A DNA stretch of 64,000 bases from CAKSFT01 sp045544615 (GCA_045544615.1 JAZPZI010000002.1:22750-86749), one strand, 5' to 3'; counted from the stretch's first letter, positions 9,030 to 18,635 are shown. The notes: a model not told the origin generated them from the letters alone. A program made the numbers and translations.

Positions 9030-9647
9030 ATGGATACTGTAAAGGTAACAAGAAAAACAACCGAATCGGAAATGTCGGTAGTTCTTGATTTCTCGCCGGT
9101 AAAAAGTGATTACCGTGAAAAAATCAATACCCCGATTCCTTTTTTGAACCATATGATTGAACATATCGCCTGGCGTGGCGGATTCAATATTGAAGTATCG
9201 GTCAAGCTCGATAAATTCCTGCTTACTCATGTAATCTGTGAGGACTTGGGAATTGCTTTGGGTAAGGCTATGGCTGAATACATAAGCAAAGAGGACGGCG
9301 TTACCGGCTATGGTGATGCAAGAGGAATAATTGATGAGGCGAAGGCTGCAACTGCAATCAGCTTTGAAAGTCGTGCTCTCTCGATTATTGACCATAACGA
9401 TGTGACAGTTCCGGCAATGGTAGAGGGAATGGATTCTCAGGACCTGGCAGTATTTTTAGACGGTTTTGCACAGGGTGCTTGCTGTACTCTCCAGGTTGAT
9501 ATTTTAAGGGGTGAAAACGGTCACCATATCTGGGAGGCAGTGTTCAGAAGTTTTGGTCAGGCTCTCAAGGAAGTTATAAAAAAGGACCCTGCAAGAATCG
9601 GTATGACAAGCGGTGTTGCAGGCAAGATTGAATGGACAGTAGAATAA
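9030..9647 (+). CDS. HisB-like (imidazoleglycerol-phosphate dehydratase family) protein, divergent active site
   Basis: The 205-residue protein has the IGP dehydratase fold pattern: INTPIPFLNHM, CEDLGIALG, DEAKAA and GHHIWEAVFRSFG. The second HHxxE metal motif is intact, but the first is HVICE rather than HHTVE. The usual FDHM is FLNHM, the AxHGG histidine is Arg, TLH is TLQ, and the C-terminal PSxKG signature is missing. These comparisons are to E. coli HisB from memory. It could still be a dehydratase with a different metal site or substrate. It appears to be in one operon with the HisD-like gene. Confidence 0.7.
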   Translation: MDTVKVTRKTTESEMSVVLDFSPVKSDYREKINTPIPFLNHMIEHIAWRGGFNIEVSVKLDKFLLTHVICEDLGIALGKAMAEYISKEDGVTGYGDARGIIDEAKAATAISFESRALSIIDHNDVTVPAMVEGMDSQDLAVFLDGFAQGACCTLQVDILRGENGHHIWEAVFRSFGQALKEVIKKDPARIGMTSGVAGKIEWTVE

Positions 9648-9656
9648 TTAAGAATT

Positions 9657-9680
9657 AAGAGCTGGAACAATTCAGCTCTT
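9657..9680 (+). other. Intercistronic hairpin before the HAD gene
   Basis: AAGAGCTG pairs with CAGCTCTT across an 8-base loop, followed by weakly T-rich sequence. It may be a weak terminator or an mRNA processing site. Confidence 0.5.
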
Positions 9681-9698
9681 ACTTAATAGGGAGAAAAG

Positions 9699-10715
9699 AT
9701 GAGATTAAAACCGTTTTTAGATAAGTATCATACCGTGATATTCGACATGGACGGTGTGATAACACAGGAGGTTGCGTACTGGGATGCGGCGGCGCTGACT
9801 GTGTATCAACAGATAAATGCAAGAAAGTTTTTTTCTGACGATAGCGTTGATGTTGAGAAATACCTCACCTCAATTCCGGAAATACGAAAAGAGGTTTTTT
9901 GTAACGATAAAACCATCGGTGTTTTGAAAAATAAAGGCGTAAACAGTAACTGGGATCTTGCCTATGTCGTTTTGGGTATTGCTCTTTCAAGAGGGGACAA
10001 GGACTTTTCGAAGGTTTTAGAATATGCTGAAAATATGAGCGATGATATATTTGCAGAGTACGAAAAGATTGCAGGATTTTACACCGAAAAACTCGGAATC
10101 TCGGATGCGTCGCGAACAAGCAGGCTCTGGGAAGAGTTAAAGATGCGCTTTCAGGAATGGGTGCTTGGTGATGAGGTTTTTTATGAGCTCTACGGTTATC
10201 CTGTAACCCAGAGCGGTAAACGCTCACTCCTGGAGAGTGAAGTCCCGGTAGTTGATGGTGAAAAATTAAAAACTGTAATTGAACTTTTAAAGGGTTCAGG
10301 TAAAAAGCTTGGTATTGCAACCGGAAGAATCAGGGCAGAAGCAGAGCCGGCTCTGAAAAAGTTTGGTATTATTGAAAGCTTCGATGAAGAAAAATTCATA
10401 AACTTTGACTATGTGGCAAGCGTTCAGGAAAGACTTGGTGTGCAGGTTACAAAACCACATCCGTATATGTTTGAAAAAGCATATCTTGGAAAAGATTTCC
10501 CTGATGAAAAAATTTTATCAAAAGATTACGACAAAACCGGTATCAGCGGCGTTCTTGTTGTCGGAGATGCAGGTGCTGATATTCTTGGTGCAAAAGCAAT
10601 GGGCGCAGATTTTTGTGCGGTCTTGACGGGAGTAAACGGCAACAAAACAAAGCCGTATTTTGAAAAGGTCGGAGCGGAATATATTTTAGAGAGCATACTT
10701 GAATTTATACAATGA
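9699..10715 (+). CDS. HAD family phosphatase
   Basis: The 338-residue cytoplasmic protein has the four HAD motifs: DMDGV near residue 17, a Thr in GIATGR, Lys in TKPHPYMF and the acidic motif GDAGADILGAKAMG. A large cap of about 150 residues lies between motifs I and II. The substrate is unknown. Because HisB-type enzymes in other bacteria are fused to or work with a HAD histidinol-phosphate phosphatase, its place after the HisD/HisB-like pair is suggestive, but this HAD belongs to a different subfamily from the E. coli HisB phosphatase domain. Confidence 0.8.
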   Translation: MRLKPFLDKYHTVIFDMDGVITQEVAYWDAAALTVYQQINARKFFSDDSVDVEKYLTSIPEIRKEVFCNDKTIGVLKNKGVNSNWDLAYVVLGIALSRGDKDFSKVLEYAENMSDDIFAEYEKIAGFYTEKLGISDASRTSRLWEELKMRFQEWVLGDEVFYELYGYPVTQSGKRSLLESEVPVVDGEKLKTVIELLKGSGKKLGIATGRIRAEAEPALKKFGIIESFDEEKFINFDYVASVQERLGVQVTKPHPYMFEKAYLGKDFPDEKILSKDYDKTGISGVLVVGDAGADILGAKAMGADFCAVLTGVNGNKTKPYFEKVGAEYILESILEFIQ

Positions 10716-10748
10716 AAAAAGCGGATTTATTAAAAATCCGCTTTTTTT
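10715..10748 (+). terminator. Intrinsic terminator
   Basis: The stem AAAAAAGCGGATTT pairs with AAATCCGCTTTTTT, followed by another T. Confidence 0.9.
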
Positions 10749-10851
10749 GAATCTTACCGATTCAAATTTGGTGTATCGCCCGATGCGATACCTCCGATGG
10801 TGGTATATATGATAAAAGGGTATATGATAGCTGTGCCGTTCGGGCAAGCTA
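10749..10851. repeat. Small hairpin cluster between the HAD gene and galT
   Basis: Short separate stems are visible: GAATC/GATTC (10749-10763), GTATCGC/GCGATAC (10773-10791) and TAGCT/AGCTA (10828-10851), plus a repeated TATATGATA. No coding frame covers the stretch. It resembles the other palindrome clusters of the window in style. Confidence 0.5.
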
Positions 10852-10964
10852 CATTAGATATTCTCTCTCAAAAACCACATATTATACATTTTATTTTACA
10901 AAAGATAATCGCATCAAGTTAAAATCCCCGATGAATTATAAACATTCAATCGGGGATGATTTTA

Positions 10965-11936
10965 TTATTTTTGATTTGCCAAAAACTTCTTGTGTGCAGC
11001 TCTTAGCTCTTCTGCCTTTTCTTCAGGAGCGGTAGGGTTACAGTGTGCCCATGCACCGGTTTCTGATGATGCGTTGAATTTAACCTGTTTTTCCGAGCGC
11101 ATCGGTGGATAGAATGCGATATGGAAATGATGGAAATCGGTGTTACCTGAATTTACAGGATTCTGGTACATACACATCATGTACGGGAAGGTGTAGTCAA
11201 AAAGACTGTCAAGTGTTCCTGCAGTTTCTTTTAGAATTTTTGCAAGGTTGGTCTTTTCGCTGTCGGTCATCTCGCTTAAGTTCTGGAGATGCCTTTTTGA
11301 TGCTATGTACATTCCGTACGGATACTCGGTAAAGAATGGAAGAAATGAGATAAAGTCCTCATTTTCGATGATAATTCGTCTTCCGTCCGAAACCTCATCC
11401 GAGAGCATATCACACATCAGGCAATGACCTGTCTTTTCTTTGTGTTCCTTGAATGAATTAACCTCAAGCTCTATTTTCTTCGGGATAACAGAATAACCGT
11501 AAATCTGACCGTGAGGGTGTGGCATTGTAACACCAACAACCTCGCCACGGTTTTCGAAGATGAAAACATACTTGATGTTTTCGTCCTTTTTTATATCAAC
11601 AAAACGTTCTTCCCACAAATCCACCAATTCACGGATGTGTTCAACCGAAAGCTCGGGAAGAGTTACGGTGTGCTCGGGTGAGTAGAGAATAACTTCGCAT
11701 TTGCCGTATGACGGTTTAGTCTTGTAGATGTTTGTTTCAACATCGTCAGGTGTTGGCGGTGTCTGAGAAAGTGCCGGGAAATCGTTATCGTACTTGTGTA
11801 CGGTAAACTTATCGGGAACCTTTCCCGAGCCCGGACAAAACGGACACCAATCCTTTGGCATCTGCGGTCTGTTCTGTCTGTGTGATGCAATCATAACCCA
11901 GTCCTTGGTAAGGGGGTTAAATCTTAATTCTGCCAT
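10965..11936 (-). CDS. galT: Galactose-1-phosphate uridylyltransferase
   Basis: The 323-residue class I GalT exchanges UMP between UDP-glucose and galactose-1-phosphate in the Leloir pathway. It shows the N-terminal LRFNPLTKDWVMIA, the CPFCPG zinc-type pair, the active-site HPHGQ (nucleophilic His) and the C-terminal FHHFHIAFYPP. I chose ATG 11936, with AGAAGGG at good spacing; a TTG three codons upstream lies too close to that site. It stands alone, but galE lies at 29.65 kb. Confidence 0.93.
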   Translation of the reverse strand: MAELRFNPLTKDWVMIASHRQNRPQMPKDWCPFCPGSGKVPDKFTVHKYDNDFPALSQTPPTPDDVETNIYKTKPSYGKCEVILYSPEHTVTLPELSVEHIRELVDLWEERFVDIKKDENIKYVFIFENRGEVVGVTMPHPHGQIYGYSVIPKKIELEVNSFKEHKEKTGHCLMCDMLSDEVSDGRRIIIENEDFISFLPFFTEYPYGMYIASKRHLQNLSEMTDSEKTNLAKILKETAGTLDSLFDYTFPYMMCMYQNPVNSGNTDFHHFHIAFYPPMRSEKQVKFNASSETGAWAHCNPTAPEEKAEELRAAHKKFLANQK

Positions 11937-11984
11937 GTTATACAATCCCTTCTTTTTTCATATATCTACATTTTACAACATCTT

Positions 11985-13397
11985 TTATGCAAGTTCAAGT
12001 GTAAATGTAAATTTTGTAAATTTAGAACCGTTGCCGGTATCGTTACTTTCAACAAAAAGCTCTTGTTTGTGCAGATTCATAATATTCTTTGAAAGCGCAA
12101 GCCCGAGCCCTGCACCAAGCTTGTCGCCTGTGCGTGATTTGTCGGTTTTATAGAATCTGTCAAAGATGTGTCCGATTTCACGCTCGTCAATGCCTAAACC
12201 GAGATTTCCGACCGATACATAAATCTTTCCTGATTTTTTAATAACCGAAAGAGTCACGGTCGACTTTTCGTAACTGAACTTTATTGCGTTATCCAAAAGG
12301 TTTATGATTACGCGCTGAATTGAACTTTTGTCTGCCAGAGCCATAAGCTTTTCGTCGGGCATTGTGACATCGAGTTCAAGCTCTTTTTCGCTTATTTTCT
12401 GTTCGAGTTGAATTATACAAAGCCGTATCAGCTCGCAAATGTCAAATTCTGTAACATCAAGCTTGAACTGCGGCGCGTTCATTTTGCTCATCTCGAGCAT
12501 ATCGTTTGTAAGCTTTGTCAGGCGTCTTGATTCGGCGTAGACTATCTTTAAATATTCTTCGCTTTTCTCGGGTGGAATAGTCCCGTCTAAAATCCCGCCG
12601 ACAAAGCCGGTAATTGATGTCATCGGAGTTCTCAGCTCGTGCGATACATCCGAGATAAACTCGCTTCTTGAATTGTCGAGCTGTTCTAATGACGATGCCA
12701 TATGGTTAAAACTTGACGATAACTGACCGATTTCGTCATTTCCTGTCGGGAGACGCTTTTTGAGATTGCCTGATGCAACCTCCAAAACGGCGTTATTCAA
12801 ATCCCGAAGAGGCTTTAAAACTGCGTGCTTTGTGTGGTTTAGAATAAGCAATGCCGCAATAACCAATGCAACGGTACAGGCTGTTATGACAACCAGAAGA
12901 AGTGACAAAATGTTGCGGTTTATCATAGACGGCTCGGTGGTTATAAATATTGCACCGATAATGCTATCGTTATATTTTAGCGGAATGCCGACAATATATG
13001 AAAACCTGTCATATCTTCCGCCGAAACGGCCGTTTTTAGAGAGTGTCTTTCCCGAGAGAACAGTTTTTGCAAGGTCGGGAGATACTGCCTTTATCTGATT
13101 GGTTGAGGCAAAAACGGTGCCGTTTTCGTTTATGACGGTGATTTCCGAGTCTATCGCCTCGGCAATCGTAAAGAGCGAGTTGTTGTAAAAATAGAGCGCA
13201 CGTGAATCAAATCCGTCAACTGCAAGGTTTGCGGTGAGCCCTTCGATAGTCCTTGATGCGCGCATTGCCATATCGAAATTCACATTTTTAATGTAGCTGT
13301 TCAAAAAAAGCGATACAACAATCGAAATGAAGAGTATAACCGATACGAGAATTATAACTCCGCTCTTTGCAATCTTTCGGAAAACCGATTTATACAT
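11985..13397 (-). CDS. Sensor histidine kinase
   Basis: The 470-residue membrane kinase has one transmembrane segment at about 12-32, an extracytoplasmic sensor of about 130 residues, a second segment at about 165-187, HAMP, HisKA with the phospho-acceptor in SDVSHELRTP, and an HATPase domain with DNAIKFS and AGLGLALSK. It overlaps the preceding response regulator by one base (TAATG), so the pair is translationally coupled. The signal is unknown; overall it resembles PhoR/ResE-type kinases. Confidence 0.93.
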   Translation of the reverse strand: MYKSVFRKIAKSGVIILVSVILFISIVVSLFLNSYIKNVNFDMAMRASRTIEGLTANLAVDGFDSRALYFYNNSLFTIAEAIDSEITVINENGTVFASTNQIKAVSPDLAKTVLSGKTLSKNGRFGGRYDRFSYIVGIPLKYNDSIIGAIFITTEPSMINRNILSLLLVVITACTVALVIAALLILNHTKHAVLKPLRDLNNAVLEVASGNLKKRLPTGNDEIGQLSSSFNHMASSLEQLDNSRSEFISDVSHELRTPMTSITGFVGGILDGTIPPEKSEEYLKIVYAESRRLTKLTNDMLEMSKMNAPQFKLDVTEFDICELIRLCIIQLEQKISEKELELDVTMPDEKLMALADKSSIQRVIINLLDNAIKFSYEKSTVTLSVIKKSGKIYVSVGNLGLGIDEREIGHIFDRFYKTDKSRTGDKLGAGLGLALSKNIMNLHKQELFVESNDTGNGSKFTKFTFTLELA

Positions 13398-14080
13398 TAT
13401 CTCACCTCGAATTTATAGCCAACGCCCCAGACTGTCTTTAGTTGCCATTGTTCGTTGGCATTTTCAAGCTTTTCACGAAGTCTTTTTATGTGAACATCAA
13501 CAGTTCTTGAGTCACCGAAATAGTCAAATCCCCAAACCTCTTCAAGGAGTTGTTCTCTTGTAAAAACCCTGTTCGGATTCGATGCCAGGAAATACAAAAG
13601 CTCAAGCTCTTTTGGCGGTACTTCGGTTAAAACACCATTGATTTTCATTTCGTAGTTTGAAAGATTAACCGAAAGCCCGGGGAAGGAAACCTCCTCGCTG
13701 GTTGAGTCGGTTTTTGTTTCGGTACGGCGAAGAACTGCCTTGATGCGGGCGATGAGTTCCTTTGTCTCGAACGGTTTTACCATATAGTCATCGGCACCGA
13801 GTTCAAGCCCTAAAACCTTATCAAAGGTTTCGCCCTTGGCGGTGAGCATAATAATCGGCGTATTTGAAGTTTTTCTGATTTCACGGCAGACCTGCCAGCC
13901 GTCGGTTTCGGGCATCATAATATCTAATATGATAAGATCAGGGTTTTCCTTCTGGTATAAAGAAAGTGCGACCTTGCCGTTTTCTGCACCGATACAGGTA
14001 TAGCCTTCTTTTTCAAGATAGAGTCGGATAAGTTCTACTATGCTTTTGTCATCATCTGCAATCAGGATTTTGCTTGACAT
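13397..14080 (-). CDS. OmpR/PhoB-family response regulator
   Basis: The 227-residue regulator has a receiver domain (acidic DDD near residue 9, phospho-acceptor Asp in LIILDIMMPE, Thr in MLTAK, Lys in VKPFE) and a C-terminal winged helix ending VWGVGYKFEV. It is the partner of the overlapping histidine kinase. AAGGGGATG precedes the ATG. Targets are unknown; the neighbouring nitroreductase 14 bases upstream could share its transcript. Confidence 0.95.
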   Translation of the reverse strand: MSSKILIADDDKSIVELIRLYLEKEGYTCIGAENGKVALSLYQKENPDLIILDIMMPETDGWQVCREIRKTSNTPIIMLTAKGETFDKVLGLELGADDYMVKPFETKELIARIKAVLRRTETKTDSTSEEVSFPGLSVNLSNYEMKINGVLTEVPPKELELLYFLASNPNRVFTREQLLEEVWGFDYFGDSRTVDVHIKRLREKLENANEQWQLKTVWGVGYKFEVR

Positions 14081-14094
14081 AAATTCATCCCCTT

Positions 14095-14652
14095 TTAAAT
14101 AATAACATCCTCAAGACTAAGCTTTGGAACATTCAGGATGCCGTCTTTATCGTAAAAATACTTTTGATTCTGGCGAAAACGGCATTCCTTGCTTGCCTCT
14201 GCCGGGTAGCCGAGTGCGATTATATAAAGCAACTCGTGCTTGTCGGATAGCTTCAGGAGTTTTGATGTCTCCTTTTTCTTTACCGAGCCAATCCAGCAGG
14301 CACCGAGCCCGAAATCGTATGCACCGAGCAAAATTGCAGTTATTGCCGCACCGGCATCGGTTTCAAAATTTTCCTTTACTGTTGTATCACCCAAAACTGC
14401 GATGTATGCGGTAGGGCGGAACTCCTTTTCGGGTGCACCTTTTTCAAGATACCCTGCCCATTTTAAGTATGGGAAAATCTTTTCACACATCGACTTGTCG
14501 TTTATGATTTTATATCGCAGTGCTTGTACATTTGCTGCAAAAGGTGCAAGTCGTGCGTAGTTTATGAGGTGTTTTAATTTCTTTTTTGCGATAGGTTTTT
14601 GTTCGAATTTTCTAATGGTACGCCTGTTTAATAAAGCTTCAGAAACATTCAT
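14095..14652 (-). CDS. Nitroreductase family protein
   Basis: The 185-residue FMN-dependent oxidoreductase-like protein has the N-terminal NRRTIRKFEQKPI typical of the family, and GLGACWIGS and ALGYPAE near the C-terminus. Substrate unknown. It probably heads the minus-strand transcript with the two-component genes. Confidence 0.88.
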   Translation of the reverse strand: MNVSEALLNRRTIRKFEQKPIAKKKLKHLINYARLAPFAANVQALRYKIINDKSMCEKIFPYLKWAGYLEKGAPEKEFRPTAYIAVLGDTTVKENFETDAGAAITAILLGAYDFGLGACWIGSVKKKETSKLLKLSDKHELLYIIALGYPAEASKECRFRQNQKYFYDKDGILNVPKLSLEDVII

Positions 14653-14785
14653 TGAATAATATCCCTTTCCATTCGTATTCGTACTTATACATTCCTATAA
14701 TTATTGTACCATAAAAATTGTGAATATGCAAGGTGGTAAAATGTTAAATAATTGTAAACGGCGGAAATTTAACCCCCTTTTTTTC

Positions 14786-14814
14786 TTTACAGAAATAAAA
14801 AAATGTGGTAAAAT
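14786..14814 (+). promoter_or_regulatory. Promoter with TGTGG-extended -10
   Basis: TTTACA-N17-TAAAAT with TGTGG directly before the -10 box, 28 bases upstream of the decarboxylase start. It is a member of the recurrent promoter type described in the findings. Confidence 0.75.
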
Positions 14815-14842
14815 GTAAATATAGAAAAGGGAGGTGCAGAAT

Positions 14843-16237
14843 ATGAGAGGATATGTCGAAAAAATGCTCAGAAAATATAAGCGTTTTGGAAGAATTTCCT
14901 TTGCTATGCCGGGACACAAAAACACCCGTGCAATGAAACGCTATTTTGCGCTGCCCGACGTGACCGAGCTTGCCGATACCGACAGCCTTCACAATCCGCA
15001 CTCCGCAATTTTAAAAGCAGAGAAAAGGATTGCAGAGCTTACAGGTGCAGAAAATAGCTTTATCCTCATAAATGGCTCAACATCCGGTATTTTTGCGATG
15101 CTTGCAAGCTGTACAAAAAGAGGGGATAAGGTTCTCCTGAGCCGCTCTGCTCATATGTCTGCCATAAATGCCTGTCAGGTTTTAGGACTTTTGCCGGTCT
15201 TTTTTGAACATAAAATATATGAAAAATTCCAGCTTCACGGCGAGGCGGATATTTCCGACCTTATAAAAAAACTCGAGGGAAATGATATAGCTTGCGTGCT
15301 TGTAACCTCGCCCAACTATTTCGGTGCGGTATCCGATATAAAGAGTATTGCAAGAGTGTTAAAGGACAAAAATATTCCGCTTTTGGTTGATGAGGCACAC
15401 GGTGCACATTTCATGCTCGGCGGAAAACTGCCCGAAAGTGCAATCAGGCTTGGTGCGGATATGTCGGTAATAAGCACCCATAAGACATTGAATGCTTTTA
15501 ACCAGACGGCAGTTCTGAATTTGAAGTCACGCCTGATATCGCCCGAGAGGGTCGGGGAAGTTCTCACTTTCTTTGAAACATCAAGCCCGTCATATCCGCT
15601 TGTTGCGTCTGCCGAGGGTGCAGTGTATGACTGCATAAGGGACAGAAAAAAGTGGGAAAAGCTGGTTGAGAGAACTCAAAAATTAAGGGAGGATTTGAGG
15701 TCGAAAACCAGAATCTTAATTCCGTCAACGGATGACGGCTTTTTTGAGTTTGACAAAACAAGGCTCGTATTTAATTTTTCGGAATATAACCTTTCGGGTT
15801 ATGAGGTGTCGGATATTTTAAGAGAATACTATAACATTGATATAGAAATGGCGGATGCCGAAAATATTGTGCTGATTGCGACAAAGGAAAACACCCGTGA
15901 AGAGTTTGGCGTGTTAAGGCGTGCGCTTATTAAGATTTGCAAGACGCGTGAGGAGAGCGAAATGTCGCATTCTCAACCGTATCTTCCCGAAGTGGAGGAG
16001 TGTGTTGTAGCACCTTCGGAGGTCTTGCAAAAAGAAAGAGAGTATCTTGAGCTTGAGAAAAGTATCGGAAGGATTTCTGCAAAAACGGTGACGGTGTATC
16101 CGCCTGCAGTTCCGGTTCTTATTCCGGGCTCGTACATTACCCGGGAGGCTATTGATTACCTTATGTCGACAAAGGGTGAGATAACCGGACTTGTTGACGG
16201 TAAAATCCCTGTGATAAAGGGGGATTCAGATGGCTGA
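14843..16237 (+). CDS. Orn/Lys/Arg decarboxylase family PLP enzyme
   Basis: The 464-residue fold-type I PLP enzyme starts with a short N-terminal segment and MPGHKN, then has INGSTSG, the Asp-Ala-His pattern LLVDEAHGAH, and the PLP lysine in STHKTLNAFNQ. Its length and C-terminal domain match the short Gram-positive group (SpeA/Cad-like) that makes agmatine, cadaverine or putrescine; the substrate cannot be told from sequence alone. I chose ATG 14843 after AAAAGGGAGG. Its end overlaps the recD2 start by 8 bases. Confidence 0.88.
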   Translation: MRGYVEKMLRKYKRFGRISFAMPGHKNTRAMKRYFALPDVTELADTDSLHNPHSAILKAEKRIAELTGAENSFILINGSTSGIFAMLASCTKRGDKVLLSRSAHMSAINACQVLGLLPVFFEHKIYEKFQLHGEADISDLIKKLEGNDIACVLVTSPNYFGAVSDIKSIARVLKDKNIPLLVDEAHGAHFMLGGKLPESAIRLGADMSVISTHKTLNAFNQTAVLNLKSRLISPERVGEVLTFFETSSPSYPLVASAEGAVYDCIRDRKKWEKLVERTQKLREDLRSKTRILIPSTDDGFFEFDKTRLVFNFSEYNLSGYEVSDILREYYNIDIEMADAENIVLIATKENTREEFGVLRRALIKICKTREESEMSHSQPYLPEVEECVVAPSEVLQKEREYLELEKSIGRISAKTVTVYPPAVPVLIPGSYITREAIDYLMSTKGEITGLVDGKIPVIKGDSDG

Positions 16238-18482
16238 CGGATTTGATAAGGTTGAAGGAAATGTAATCGAAATTATATACTCAAACCCTGAAAACGGTTA
16301 TACAGTGTGCGAGCTCGACAGTAAGGAAGAGGGACTCTTTACCGCAACGGGATATATGCCCTATATAAGCGAGGGTGAGCATGTTGTACTGCATGGGATG
16401 TGGGTTACCCACCACGAATACGGTGAACAGTTCAAGTGCGAGTATTATGAAACACTGATGCCGCAGGACGAGAATGCAATCCTGCAGTATCTCTCATCAG
16501 GGATTGTTCCGGGGATTCGTGAGGCGACAGCGAAAAAGCTCGTGGCGCATTTCGGAACAGAGGTTCTGAACATCATGCTTGCTGACCCGATGCGACTTAG
16601 CGAAATCAAGGGTATTTCTGAGTCGAGGGCACAAAAAATCGGAGAGGAATTTTCTGCACTCCAGTCTGTTCAAAATATTGTTATGTTCCTGCAACAATAC
16701 AGAGTCTCTGCGAATATGGCGGTAAAGGTGCACCGTGCACTTGGGAACGATGCGGTTGAGCGGATAAAGAAAAATCCGTATATTCTGGCAGACAGAGTCG
16801 AGGGCGTCAGCTTTAAAACGGCCGATAATATTGCCTATATGATGGGGATTGAAAAGAATAATCCCGAGCGTATAAGAACAGGCCTCAAATACTTTTTGTA
16901 TCAGGCGGCGTATTCTTCGGGGCATACCTATCTGCCACTTGAGGTGCTTGTTGAACACGGGGCATATAATCTTGAGATAACCGAGGACGAGGCTCGCAAT
17001 TCTCTGAGCGAGCTTGTCTTTGAAAAGGATATTGTCTTTGACGAAGTGGACGGACAAAAAGTATGCTATCTTGCAAACTATGCAAAGAGCGAGCGTTATG
17101 TCGCAAGACGTGTAATATCTCTTGCAGAGAACGACGATGAGCTTATCCCGGAAACCGAGTGTGAAAAGCTCATAGAGGAGATTTCCGAAGAGGAAGAAAT
17201 CGAACTTGCACCCGAACAGTTTATGGCGGTAAAGGCGGTAGCAAAATCGGGATGCGTTGTTATAACAGGCGGACCGGGTACAGGAAAAACCACGACTATA
17301 AATACAATGATTAAATTGCTCGAAAGACTTGGCAAAAAGATTGCACTCACTGCTCCGACCGGGCGTGCTGCAAAGAGAATGAGCCAGGTTTCGGGGCTTG
17401 AGGCGATGACTATTCACCGCCTTTTGGGAGTACAGAAAAGCGACGGTGAAAACCACCATATTTTCTGCCATGACGAGGAAGAACCGCTTGATGCAGATGT
17501 TTTGATTGTCGATGAGGTCAGCATGATTGATATAAGCCTTATGGAGGCATTTCTTCGTGCTGTAAAACCCGGTGCGAGAGTAGTTCTCTCGGGTGATGCT
17601 GACCAGTTACCGTCGGTTGGTGCGGGAAATGTGTTGAGGGATATTATAGGCTCTGATACTGTTCCGGTCATAAAACTCAGGAGGATTTTCCGTCAGGCAC
17701 AGGAAAGCCTGATAGTCCTTAATGCTCACAGAATAAACAATGGTGAGTTTCCTGACCTTGGAAGACGTGACAGTGACTTTTTCTATATGCAAAGACGTGA
17801 GCCCGAGCATATCGCACACACCATAGCTGACCTGTATAAAAACAGGCTTCCCAACACCTATGATATAAACCCGACAAGTGACATACAGATACTATCGCCA
17901 TCTAAAAAGGGTGTCTCGGGAACTGTTTCACTAAACAACATTATCCAGAACGAGGTCAATCCGCCCGATATGATGAAGCAGGAGATTGCGTACGGAAAGA
18001 GAGTTTTCCGTGTTGGTGACAAGGTAATGCAGACCAAGAACAATTACGACATCTGCTGGTTGAGAGATGACGGAGAAGAGGGTAGCGGAATATTTAACGG
18101 CGACATGGGTGTAATTGCGAGCATATCGCTGATTGACAAGTATATGAATATCGTTTTTGACGAGGACAGGCTTGTAAGATATGAATTCGGCAACCTTGAC
18201 GAGCTCGAGCTTGCTTATGCAATCACGGTTCACAAAAGTCAGGGAAGTGAGTTCCCGGTGGTTATTATGCCGCTTTCGAACTTTGCACCGATGCTTATGT
18301 GCAGAAATCTATTCTATACGGCAGTAACCAGAGCAAAGCAGATGGTGATACTTGTCGGAACACCCGAGGCGTGTGCAAAGATGGTATCGAATGCAAGCGA
18401 AAAGAAGCGTTATTCGGGGCTTTTGGAGAAATTGCAAAAGAATTCAAAGGAAAGCCGTGATGATGTTTTTTCTACATTATAA
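16230..18482 (+). CDS. recD2: ATP-dependent RecD-like DNA helicase RecD2
   Basis: The 750-residue SF1B helicase has the RecD2 layout: an N-terminal OB-like domain, helix-hairpin-helix repeats (about 90-210), Walker A GGPGTGKTT, Walker B LIVDEVSMID, motif III SGDADQLPSVGAG and the late motif VHKSQGSEF. RecD2 acts in DNA repair and replication fork support without RecBC. The start ATG 16230 follows AAGGGGG. It overlaps the preceding decarboxylase gene, so the two are coupled, although no functional link is evident. Confidence 0.95.
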   Translation: MADGFDKVEGNVIEIIYSNPENGYTVCELDSKEEGLFTATGYMPYISEGEHVVLHGMWVTHHEYGEQFKCEYYETLMPQDENAILQYLSSGIVPGIREATAKKLVAHFGTEVLNIMLADPMRLSEIKGISESRAQKIGEEFSALQSVQNIVMFLQQYRVSANMAVKVHRALGNDAVERIKKNPYILADRVEGVSFKTADNIAYMMGIEKNNPERIRTGLKYFLYQAAYSSGHTYLPLEVLVEHGAYNLEITEDEARNSLSELVFEKDIVFDEVDGQKVCYLANYAKSERYVARRVISLAENDDELIPETECEKLIEEISEEEEIELAPEQFMAVKAVAKSGCVVITGGPGTGKTTTINTMIKLLERLGKKIALTAPTGRAAKRMSQVSGLEAMTIHRLLGVQKSDGENHHIFCHDEEEPLDADVLIVDEVSMIDISLMEAFLRAVKPGARVVLSGDADQLPSVGAGNVLRDIIGSDTVPVIKLRRIFRQAQESLIVLNAHRINNGEFPDLGRRDSDFFYMQRREPEHIAHTIADLYKNRLPNTYDINPTSDIQILSPSKKGVSGTVSLNNIIQNEVNPPDMMKQEIAYGKRVFRVGDKVMQTKNNYDICWLRDDGEEGSGIFNGDMGVIASISLIDKYMNIVFDEDRLVRYEFGNLDELELAYAITVHKSQGSEFPVVIMPLSNFAPMLMCRNLFYTAVTRAKQMVILVGTPEACAKMVSNASEKKRYSGLLEKLQKNSKESRDDVFSTL

Positions 18483-18543
18483 TTGCTTGTCAAAAAATGA
18501 CAAAAAGGGACACATAAAATATTTTCTTTTTGGTATAAATCTA

Positions 18544-18572
18544 TTTACAAAGCAAGGGAAATGTAGTATAAT
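18544..18572 (+). promoter_or_regulatory. Promoter of the microcompartment operon
   Basis: TTTACA-N17-TATAAT lies 64 bases before the aldolase start, in the only sizeable gap ahead of the BMC genes. No clear operator palindrome was recognised around it. Confidence 0.8.
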
Positions 18573-18635
18573 CAAAGAGAAAACCAAATAAAACAAAGAA
18601 AAACCAAAAATAAAATATTTCAGGAGGGGAATTCT

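Noticed and set aside
16497..17471. Minus-strand frame of 324 codons opposite recD2
   Set aside because: The composition is rich in Cys, His and Arg as expected from antisense reading, with no domain signature and no start signal.
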